32,418 nucleotides of DNA from Methylococcales bacterium. Lineage in GTDB: Bacteria; Pseudomonadota; Gammaproteobacteria; Methylococcales; Methylomonadaceae. Shown one piece after another: positions 8,033-15,614 of the stretch; the first letter of the stretch is position 1; each line of letters begins with the position of its first letter. The notes beneath the pieces are model-generated. The model worked only from the letters and a program-made list of their open reading frames with translations, did not search any database and was not told the origin of the DNA. Made by a program: the position numbers and the translations under genes. The stretch lies in assembly GCA_028713145.1 (NCBI GenBank), contig JAQTOT010000005.1, positions 1 through 32,418 on the forward strand, in the 5' to 3' direction.

Positions 8033-10312
8033 ATGCATTCACAAAATCGCTCCCTTTTTCTCATCGTTTTATTCGCTAGCACGTTATTTTCCAGTGCGCT
8101 TTTAATGTTTGTTTTGCAACCGCTGTTTGGCAAATTACTTTTGCCATTGCTTGGCGGCACACCTGCGGTGTGGAATAGTTGCATGGTGTTTTATCAAAGC
8201 GTTTTGTTTTTAGGCTATTTGTACGCGCATTTGCTGGGAACACGTTTAAATTCAAAAGTTCAAATCACCGTGCATTTAGTTGTCATTGCACTCAGTTTTT
8301 TAGCGTTACCTGTTGGCTTACCTGAAAATTTATTACCTCCAACTGAAACGAATCCCACATTTTGGATTTTTTCAACACTTGCTTTGGCAATCGGTTTGCC
8401 TTTTTTTATCCTTTCAACCACCGCGCCACTGATTCAAAAATGGTTTGCTCACGTTGGTCATCACGACAGCCACGACCCGTATTTTCTTTATGCAGCAAGT
8501 AACACAGGCAGTTTAGTTTCATTGCTCAGTTATCCGTTTTTCATCGAACCGAAATGGGGCTTAATTGCCCAACAATCTGATTGGTCAATGGGCTATGTTG
8601 TTTTATGCGTTTTGATTGCGGCATGTGGCGCGATGCTTTGGAAAAATTACCGCGCCACGAATTACAGCTACGTTGCCAGTGAAAGTGTTGCCATTCAAAC
8701 CGATGCTTTTTATTACGAACGTCACGTTTCTGTCGCTTCATCACACGCGCCACCGCTTTCATGGAAAACCAAATTTTATTGGGGCGCATTGGCATTTGTG
8801 CCGTCGAGTTTGTTGCTCGGCTTAACGAATTTTATCAGCACCGATATTGCCTCCGTGCCATTGCTTTGGATTATTCCGCTCACGGTTTATTTACTTTCGT
8901 TTGTGCTGGTTTTTTCGCGTTGGAACGATAAAAGTCACGTTTGGTTTGTACGTCTACAACCGATTTTTTTAATTCCTTTCGTGGCGTATGCGTTTATCAA
9001 TCCTGCCGATTTGCCGTATTGGATGTATTTAGTTTTTCACGTTATCGCGTTTTTCTTTGCGATTATGGTGTGTCACGGAGAACTCGCAGAGCAACGCCCG
9101 CACAGCACACATTTAACAACCTATTATCTCATCATGTCGTTTGCGGGAATGCTCGGCGGCATGTTTAACACGTTTGTCGCGCCATTCGTTTTCAATGGCA
9201 TTTACGAATATCCGTTAATGATTGTGGCGGCGTTATTGTTGCGTCCGAGTTTGAAAAAATTGTCGTTGCCTGAAATCGGCATGCAATTGATTGACCCGTT
9301 GTTACTGCTGGCAATTGGCGTGGGTGTTTATTTCAGCGTTGAGAATTTAATCGGTTATTTCGACGGCATTGCGATTAGTCTGATTTTGCTCACAATTGCG
9401 GTGTATTTTTTACGTCGTCGCGTGGTGGCGTATGCAGGATTGATTGGCGTGATTATCATGTCGGCAATGGTTGTGCATCACAGCGAAAGTCACACACTCA
9501 TGCAAGAACGCACTTTTTTTGGCGTGATGGCGGTGCGTGAAAGTGTTTTGACTGATGAAAAAGGTCAGCCTGAAATTTATCACGAATTATTTCACGGCAC
9601 GACCAAACACGGCGCACAGCGTTTGATTCCAACCGAAAGCAAAACGCCGCTCACTTATTACAGTCGTCCAAGTCCGATGGGGCAATTGTTTAAAACGTTT
9701 GATGCTCAAAATGAGTTGTGGAATATCGGCGTGGTCGGTTTAGGTGCTGGCGCGTTGACGTGTTATGCAAAACCGTCGCAAACGTGGACGCTTTATGAAA
9801 TTGACCCGCTTGTGGTCGATATTGCCAAAAATCCTGCGTATTTCACTTATCTCAGCCAATGTGCGCCGAATGCCGTTTCAGAAATCGGCGATGCGCGTTT
9901 GTCGCTGCAAAATAAACCCGATGGCACATTTGATTTGCTGATGATGGATGCGTTTAGTTCGGATGCTGTGCCGACGCATTTATTGACGCGCGAAGCGATT
10001 GAACTCTATTTCAAAAAGTTAAAACCAAATGGCATTTTGGCGTTTCATATTACGAATCGGCATTTACTGTTGAAAAAAGTCGTTTCGATTCATGCTGAAC
10101 AAATGAAACTAGCGGCGTTAATTCAAGAATTCAAACCACAAACCGACGCGCCATTGATTGTGGCAACGGATTGGGTGGTTTTGGCGAAAAATCCTGAAAC
10201 CTTAAAACCGCTGCAAACCAGTCAAATCGGTTCATGGCAAAAAATGCCGCTGTATTTTGATATGCCTGCGTGGACGGATGATTTCACAAACATTGTGAGT
10301 ATTTGGAAGTGA
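8033..10312 (+). CDS. Polytopic membrane protein with C-terminal spermidine/spermine synthase-like domain
   Basis: Many TM helices (MHSQNRSLFLIVLFASTLFSSALLMFVLQPLFGKLLLPLLGGTPAVWN...). The C-terminal portion GVVGLGAGALTCYAKPSQTWTLYEIDPLVVDIAKNPAYFTYL..ARLSLQNKPDGTFDLLMMDAFSSDAVPTHLLTREAIELYFKKLKPNGIL is a SpeE-like SAM fold. Start moved from 7880 because 7815-7998 is 6S RNA. Confidence 0.85.
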   Translation: MHSQNRSLFLIVLFASTLFSSALLMFVLQPLFGKLLLPLLGGTPAVWNSCMVFYQSVLFLGYLYAHLLGTRLNSKVQITVHLVVIALSFLALPVGLPENLLPPTETNPTFWIFSTLALAIGLPFFILSTTAPLIQKWFAHVGHHDSHDPYFLYAASNTGSLVSLLSYPFFIEPKWGLIAQQSDWSMGYVVLCVLIAACGAMLWKNYRATNYSYVASESVAIQTDAFYYERHVSVASSHAPPLSWKTKFYWGALAFVPSSLLLGLTNFISTDIASVPLLWIIPLTVYLLSFVLVFSRWNDKSHVWFVRLQPIFLIPFVAYAFINPADLPYWMYLVFHVIAFFFAIMVCHGELAEQRPHSTHLTTYYLIMSFAGMLGGMFNTFVAPFVFNGIYEYPLMIVAALLLRPSLKKLSLPEIGMQLIDPLLLLAIGVGVYFSVENLIGYFDGIAISLILLTIAVYFLRRRVVAYAGLIGVIIMSAMVVHHSESHTLMQERTFFGVMAVRESVLTDEKGQPEIYHELFHGTTKHGAQRLIPTESKTPLTYYSRPSPMGQLFKTFDAQNELWNIGVVGLGAGALTCYAKPSQTWTLYEIDPLVVDIAKNPAYFTYLSQCAPNAVSEIGDARLSLQNKPDGTFDLLMMDAFSSDAVPTHLLTREAIELYFKKLKPNGILAFHITNRHLLLKKVVSIHAEQMKLAALIQEFKPQTDAPLIVATDWVVLAKNPETLKPLQTSQIGSWQKMPLYFDMPAWTDDFTNIVSIWK

Positions 10313-10315
10313 AAA
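10289..10315. repeat. Left copy of 27-nt imperfect direct repeat (aacattgtgagtatttggaagtgaaaa)
   Basis: 24/27 identical to 11995-12021; encodes NIVSIWK-stop, the real C-terminus of the SpeE-like protein. Confidence 0.85.
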
Positions 10316-10326
10316 CTTTTGATGAT

Positions 10327-10920
10327 TTAGACCGCTATGCCAGCTTTTTTCATTTTTTCAGCAATAGCTAAATCTCCATCATCATGTTTGGCTAAACAAA
10401 GATATGTGTTGATGTTGTTTTCTTTCTTGAAGATTATCCATTCTCCAGTAACAGCTTGTTCTGAAATTCTGGATAGCATTGATACAAGTTTTAAAGAGTT
10501 CTCTAAAATCTTATGTTTTCTTTTTTCATTTTCAATATTCTGATTTAGAAAGTCATTGTTATTATCGAAATAATGCTTATGCCATAGTCCTTTAAGAGGT
10601 GAATTCTTTTTAGTGAACTGGGTTTCATCCTTCGTTGCGGAGGATGAGCCTCTTTTAAAGTATGTATCAGGTTTTTCAGGACAGAAATTTTGATGAAGAA
10701 TCCATACGGGAATCTTACCATTCCACTTACTATTTATTTCTACATCTTCTAATAAGAAATCATCAACATTTTCTAACGCTTGAATTTCTCTCAAAATTAC
10801 TTCTGGGGAAATTCCATCTTTTACCCATAATTTGAAAATATCTTCAAAAAATAATTCAGTGTAATTTCCACTATCAAGCACTTCTTCTAATGCAAGTTTT
10901 AATTTTTCTCTATCACTCAT
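10327..10920 (-). CDS. Hypothetical protein, 197 aa, family not recognised
   Basis: Intact ORF MSDREKLKLALEEVLDSGNYTELFFEDIFKLWVKDG... Visibly more AT-rich than neighbours: the 60-nt lines at 10441 and 10501 count about 33% and 22% GC, versus 43% for the line at 9901. Contains a GLWHKHYF segment. Confidence 0.75.
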   Translation of the reverse strand: MSDREKLKLALEEVLDSGNYTELFFEDIFKLWVKDGISPEVILREIQALENVDDFLLEDVEINSKWNGKIPVWILHQNFCPEKPDTYFKRGSSSATKDETQFTKKNSPLKGLWHKHYFDNNNDFLNQNIENEKRKHKILENSLKLVSMLSRISEQAVTGEWIIFKKENNINTYLCLAKHDDGDLAIAEKMKKAGIAV

Positions 10921-11110
10921 AAAATTCGTTTTAGTTTTTTTTTATCATTGTGGTTGATTTTATCCTGAATTTAAAAATCTAAAGTACAAACGTGCAAATT
11001 TTTATCAATTTCGGCATACTTTTCGTTTTACCCAAATCAAAAACCATGCAACAAAAGCATCTTGTGATAATTCGACGGCAATTGAATTGGAAATAAACAG
11101 GAAAAAATCC

Positions 11111-12004
11111 ATGAAATTCGTAGACCCAAAAACCGACATTGCCTTTAAAAAAATTTTTGGTAACGACGCACACAAAAGCATTTTGATTGAATTTCTCAAT
11201 GAAATGTTAGAACTCGATTACGCCATTGAAAATGTCGATATTTTGAATCCTTATCAATCGCCGCAAGTGGATGGCTTGAAAAATACGGGACTGGATATTA
11301 AAGCCAAAGACAGCTCAGGACGTGAATTTATTATTGAAATGCAAGTGGCTAAAGAAGCGTGGTTTTTGCAACGCGCGATGTATTACAGCTCAAAAGCCTA
11401 CAGCCAACAGTTACCGATTGGTGAAAATTATTACAAACTCAAGCCCGTTATTTTTCTGGGTATTTTGGATTTCAATCTGTTCAACACGCCAGCTTATTGT
11501 TCAAGGCATTTGATTATTGATAAATGTACCTTGCAACATGAAATGACCGATTTGGAATGGAATTTCATTGAGTTAAAAAAGTTTCACAAAACCGAACAAG
11601 AACTTGAAACGACCGCCGAAAAATGGATTTATTTTATTCAACAAGGTTTTGAACTTGACCACATTCCAGAAAACGCAAACACGCAAGCCTTAAAAATGGC
11701 TTATCAAATTGCTGAACAACATTTATGGAACAAAGAGGAATTGCTTGTTTATGAAGGGCAAGCTATGGCAGGTCATCGGGAACGTAATGTCATTGAAACA
11801 GCGAAAATTGAAGCTCGTGAACAAGGTCTTGAACAAGGTCTTGAACAAGGACTTGAACAAGGTCGAGAACAAGGACGTGAAGAAGGTGAAAAAATCAAAG
11901 CATCACAAATTGCAAAAGGAATGCTGGCTGAAGGTTTAGCTATTGAGATTATCGCTAAACTTACAGGATTAACCGCACTAGAAATTGAAGCATTAACATC
12001 GTGA
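11111..12004 (+). CDS. Rpn family recombination-promoting nuclease / PD-(D/E)XK (PDDEXK_2) family protein
   Basis: MKFVDPKTDIAFKKIFGNDAHKSILIEFLNEMLELDYAIENVDILNPYQ..; active-site region LDIKAKDSSGREFIIEMQV; C-terminal GLxEGxx repeats and IAKGMLAEGLAIEIIAKLTGLTALEIEAL. Start at 11111 rather than 11087. Confidence 0.92.
   Translation: MKFVDPKTDIAFKKIFGNDAHKSILIEFLNEMLELDYAIENVDILNPYQSPQVDGLKNTGLDIKAKDSSGREFIIEMQVAKEAWFLQRAMYYSSKAYSQQLPIGENYYKLKPVIFLGILDFNLFNTPAYCSRHLIIDKCTLQHEMTDLEWNFIELKKFHKTEQELETTAEKWIYFIQQGFELDHIPENANTQALKMAYQIAEQHLWNKEELLVYEGQAMAGHRERNVIETAKIEAREQGLEQGLEQGLEQGREQGREEGEKIKASQIAKGMLAEGLAIEIIAKLTGLTALEIEALTS
11765..12004 (+). CDS. Putative intragenic in-frame small protein (RpnS-like C-terminal fragment, 79 aa)
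   Basis: In-frame ATG at 11765 preceded by GAAGGG (11753-11758) at 6-nt spacing. Encodes MAGHRERNVIETAKIEAREQGLEQGL..., the part of Rpn homologs known to be separately translated in E. coli. Confidence 0.4.
   Translation: MAGHRERNVIETAKIEAREQGLEQGLEQGLEQGREQGREEGEKIKASQIAKGMLAEGLAIEIIAKLTGLTALEIEALTS
11819..11890 (+). repeat. In-frame 12-bp tandem repeat array (gaacaaggtctt, about 6 degenerate copies) encoding EQGL/EQGR units
   Basis: gaacaaggtctt|gaacaaggtctt|gaacaaggactt|gaacaaggtcga|gaacaaggacgt|gaagaaggtgaa. Confidence 0.95.
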
Positions 12005-12021
12005 GTATTTGGAAATAAAAA
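11995..12021. repeat. Right copy of 27-nt imperfect direct repeat (aacatcgtgagtatttggaaataaaaa)
   Basis: Read in the frame of the upstream gene it is AAC ATC GTG AGT ATT TGG AAA TAA = NIVSIWK-stop, differing from 10289-10315 only at synonymous or stop-synonymous positions. Confidence 0.85.
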
Positions 12022-12034
12022 GTGAGAATAAATA

Positions 12035-12577
12035 ATGCGTGGACTGCTTGACCGTTTAAAAGATTTTATAATTTATGATGCTGATGTGGAGTTTTATGCC
12101 AAAGTTTTTCCTGATTCTGTGGGGCGCAAAGATTTGATGCGTTTAAGAAAAATGAACCGTTCGGATTTGTCGCAGATTGTGGCAATTGAAAAAAGCAGCT
12201 ATCCATTCCCTTGGGAAAAAGATATTTTTCAAGATTGTTTGAATACGCGCTATGACTGCTGGGTTTGCGAACTGGGTGACGACATTTTAGGCTATGGAAT
12301 TATGTCGATGGCTGTCGGTGAAGCGCATATTTTGAATTTATGCGTCTCACCTAAAGAGCAAAAACAAGGCATCGGTCGCAAAATTTTGGAACATTTGATT
12401 TCGATTGCCAAAAAAGAGGCTGAACAAATGTTTTTAGAAGTTCGCCCTTCAAATACAGGTGCAATTTCACTTTATGATTCGCTTGGATTTAACGAAATCG
12501 GCGTAAGAAAAGGCTATTATCCTGCTGAAAATGGCAAACGTGAAGACGGGTTAATGTTTGCTTTAGAGTTACTTTAA
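12035..12577 (+). CDS. rimI: Ribosomal protein bS18 alanine N-acetyltransferase RimI (GNAT)
   Basis: IVAIEKSSYPFPWEKDIFQDCL; ILNLCVSPKEQKQGIGRKILEHLI; FLEVRPSNTGAISLYDSLGFNEIGVRKGYYP. Confidence 0.9.
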   Translation: MRGLLDRLKDFIIYDADVEFYAKVFPDSVGRKDLMRLRKMNRSDLSQIVAIEKSSYPFPWEKDIFQDCLNTRYDCWVCELGDDILGYGIMSMAVGEAHILNLCVSPKEQKQGIGRKILEHLISIAKKEAEQMFLEVRPSNTGAISLYDSLGFNEIGVRKGYYPAENGKREDGLMFALELL

Positions 12578-12608
12578 ACAACATATTTAAATTTAGAAGG
12601 TGAATCTC

Positions 12609-15578
12609 ATGGCAACAATAACAAAAGGCTTAAAACTCACTGGCACGAAAAACAATGACACCCTCGTTGGCGGTGAAAAATCAGACACATTAAGCGGTTT
12701 AGCAGGCGATGATTTTCTGCGCGGCAATGCGGGAAAAGATAGTTTAAACGGTGGTGAAGGCAATGATTCGCTGGACGGCGGTTTAGACGTGGACAAGATG
12801 GTTGGTGGCAACGGGGATGATTATTACATTGTCGATAACCCTAAAGATGTTGTATCGGAAACCAATAAAAATTTAGCGATTGGTGGAAATGATACGATTG
12901 AAACGGCATTGCCGATTTTTACTTTACCGTCCAATGTTGAAAATCTCATTTTCACGGGCGCAAATAGTAAAGGTTTGGGAAATGCGTTGAATAATTCACT
13001 AATTGGAAATTGCGGCAATGACACCTTCACAGGCGGCAAAGGTGATGATTTTATCGATGGTGGCGATGGTAACGATACGGCTATTTTTAGTCGTAAACTG
13101 AGCGATTACGACATCACGCTCAATTTGGATAATGCCGCGCAAAATGCGCTTATTGTTAAATACATTGGCAAAGGTATTGTTGATGGTACAGACACCATCA
13201 TTAACACCGAATTTTTAAAATTTTCTGATAAAACACTCAATGTTGCTGATTTTATCAACGCTCAAAAACCTGCACCGATTGTAGAACCACCTGTTGTTAT
13301 CACACCTGAGCCAACACCGCCTGTTGTGATTGAACCGCCTGTTGTTACACCACCTGTCATCGTAGAACCCACGCCGCCTGTTATTGAGATTCCAATTAGC
13401 TCAAAAAATGACGAAGCCAAAGCTCCTTTTATTTATCAATCGAATAATTTACAAAACATAGATAGCGTGAGTGCATTACTTACTTACAATCCCAAAGTTT
13501 CAAATGGTGTGGATTATTCAGCTTTTGAAACGGAACAATGGCGCACTCGTGCAAGCGACTCAAATTTAGCCATTGATTTAACGCAAACCAGCACTGCCAC
13601 TAGCGAAGTGACATTACAAGGGCAATTAGACACCAATGCGAATGCTCAAATTTGGTACAAAATCAATTTGACGCAAGCAGGTGCGTTGCAAGTTCAAGAT
13701 TTAAGTAACGATGCGGCAAATGTTGGCGTCGTTATTTTTCAACCAAATCAACAAAATAGTTTGAGTTACAGCTACAGTTTGTACGACGCAACGCAGCAAT
13801 TAAACAGTTATCGCAACGTTCCCGCTGGCGATTATTTTGTTCGTATCGACAAAGGCGATTCAAATACAACACAAGCCTTAGATTTTAAAATTGCCATTAA
13901 CACACAACCCACTGACGAATTTATTGTGCCGCCGCTAAAGTTCGACGCGAACAATTCAACAATGCAAGCAGAATTATCGCCATCACAACATGAAGTTTTT
14001 TATAAATTCAACGTTGATAACACAACAAAATTTACGTTAGATACCACACCTTTCGTTAATCAATTCGATATTGGTTTAATTCAACCAAAAGCCGCTGGCG
14101 GTTATAGCGGTGTGGGCTACACATTTTTTCAAAATGCACCGAATAAACAAATTTATGAGCTTGCTACAGGAACATATTATCTAAACGTAACAGCATTAAA
14201 AGCACTCACTAACACGATACAAATTGATATTCCCATCGTTTCAACGTCGCCTGTGAGTTTCAACACCACGTTTGAAAATTTCGCTCCAAATAGTTTGAAA
14301 GCAGATTTAGCGAATGCCAAAAATGCGGTTTCAAAAGACGCGGCGGGAAATTTAGAACTGACTTACACATTTGATTTAAGTCGTATTTTAGGAACTGACG
14401 ATGCAAAACCGAATGCAACACCGTTTAGTGTTGAGCAAGAAAATGCCGCGCGTTTGGCATTGCACGAATATGAAAATCTCGCAAAACTGACATTCCGAGA
14501 GTTGCCCTCTGGCAGTACGGAAAAAGCGAATTTAACGTTTACCAATGTGAGTTCACTCGGCAGTGCAGCAGGTGAAGCGAGTACGTCGCAAGCGGGTAAT
14601 GGTGATTTTTCAAACGTAACAATTCGCATTGATGCGTCAGATAATAATCATGCTAACGTTGCAGTGGGTGAAAACGGTTACACCACGTTGTTGCACGAAA
14701 TTGGACACTCGCTCGGTTTTAAACATCCACGTTCTTACGGTTCAGGTGGTGCGGGTTCAGAGCTGCCATTTTTAGCCACAGACAAAGACAGTACGCAATA
14801 CACAATAATGTCTTACAACAAGCCAACTTACCTTATCGATGGTTATGATTTAAATACAAATTCGGCGGCAGTTTCAGCCAAAACGCCGTTGCTTTACGAT
14901 GTAGCGGCGATTCAAAAATTATACGGTGCAAATCAAAATTTCAATTCAAGTGATACGGTTTATCGTTGGGAAAAAGACACTGATCCTTATTTAAGCATTT
15001 GGGACGGCGGCGGCATTGATACGATTGATGCAAGCAATCAGACGCAAAAACAAGTGATTGATTTACGAGCAGGTGAATTCAGTTCACTTGGCGCAGTCAC
15101 AGAGCTTTATAGTGATAATTCAACAAAACTTTATCCTGCAAAAAATAATGTTTCGATTGCTTACGACACGATTATTGAAAATGCCATTGGCTCAAATCAA
15201 GACGATACGATTATTGGCAATAGCGTGGCGAATCAATTAACTGGTGGTTTAGGAAAAGATGTGTTCGTTTTTGCCTCAACACTGAGTGATTTTAACGTTG
15301 ATACGATTACCGATTTCAACGTGGCGGAGGATTCATTGATGTTAGACCGTGCGATTTTTAAAGCGTTAAATTCCAGTAACGTTTTAACCGCTCAAGAATT
15401 GTTTATTAGTGCGAATGCAACGGCGGCTGAAAATGCGACGCAACGTGTCATTTTCAACACTAGCGCACAAAGTTTGTACTATGACGCGGATGGCGCGGGC
15501 GGCGAAAGTGCGATTTTATTCGCACTTTTACCGAATATTTCCACGTTGAATGCAGGGCAAATTTTCATTCAAGGTTAA
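12609..15578 (+). CDS. Large RTX (hemolysin-type Ca-binding) protein with serralysin-like M10 metallopeptidase domain and PPC-like domains
   Basis: N-terminal GGxGxD repeats (GGEGNDSLDGG, GGKGDDFIDGGDGND); Pro-rich linker; zinc motif HEIGHSLGFKHP; Met-turn YTIMSY; C-terminal GSNQDDTIIGN...GGLGKDVFVF. Good RBS (GAAGG) before the ATG at 12609. Confidence 0.9.
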   Translation: MATITKGLKLTGTKNNDTLVGGEKSDTLSGLAGDDFLRGNAGKDSLNGGEGNDSLDGGLDVDKMVGGNGDDYYIVDNPKDVVSETNKNLAIGGNDTIETALPIFTLPSNVENLIFTGANSKGLGNALNNSLIGNCGNDTFTGGKGDDFIDGGDGNDTAIFSRKLSDYDITLNLDNAAQNALIVKYIGKGIVDGTDTIINTEFLKFSDKTLNVADFINAQKPAPIVEPPVVITPEPTPPVVIEPPVVTPPVIVEPTPPVIEIPISSKNDEAKAPFIYQSNNLQNIDSVSALLTYNPKVSNGVDYSAFETEQWRTRASDSNLAIDLTQTSTATSEVTLQGQLDTNANAQIWYKINLTQAGALQVQDLSNDAANVGVVIFQPNQQNSLSYSYSLYDATQQLNSYRNVPAGDYFVRIDKGDSNTTQALDFKIAINTQPTDEFIVPPLKFDANNSTMQAELSPSQHEVFYKFNVDNTTKFTLDTTPFVNQFDIGLIQPKAAGGYSGVGYTFFQNAPNKQIYELATGTYYLNVTALKALTNTIQIDIPIVSTSPVSFNTTFENFAPNSLKADLANAKNAVSKDAAGNLELTYTFDLSRILGTDDAKPNATPFSVEQENAARLALHEYENLAKLTFRELPSGSTEKANLTFTNVSSLGSAAGEASTSQAGNGDFSNVTIRIDASDNNHANVAVGENGYTTLLHEIGHSLGFKHPRSYGSGGAGSELPFLATDKDSTQYTIMSYNKPTYLIDGYDLNTNSAAVSAKTPLLYDVAAIQKLYGANQNFNSSDTVYRWEKDTDPYLSIWDGGGIDTIDASNQTQKQVIDLRAGEFSSLGAVTELYSDNSTKLYPAKNNVSIAYDTIIENAIGSNQDDTIIGNSVANQLTGGLGKDVFVFASTLSDFNVDTITDFNVAEDSLMLDRAIFKALNSSNVLTAQELFISANATAAENATQRVIFNTSAQSLYYDADGAGGESAILFALLPNISTLNAGQIFIQG

Positions 15579-15589
15579 AAAATACGATG

Positions 15590-15614
15590 TGCTGCTCAAG
15601 CAACTTGAGCAGCA
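15590..15614. terminator. Convergent hairpin between the RTX protease gene and the M48 peptidase gene
   Basis: TGCTGCTCAAG-CAA-CTTGAGCAGCA perfect 11-bp inverted repeat; it overlaps the M48 stop codon. Confidence 0.7.

Noticed and set aside
11111-12004. Annotation of Rpn as an active transposase or IS element
   Set aside because: No terminal inverted repeats or short TSDs of IS type were found. Rpn is a PD-(D/E)XK nuclease; 'putative transposase' is a family label. The flanking 27-nt repeats are reported separately without assuming transposition.
13270-13395. Repetitive CCGCCTGTTGTTA-like DNA resembling a repeat array
   Set aside because: It is the coding sequence of a Pro/Val/Glu-rich hinge in the RTX protein with no regular spacer; not CRISPR or a separate element.
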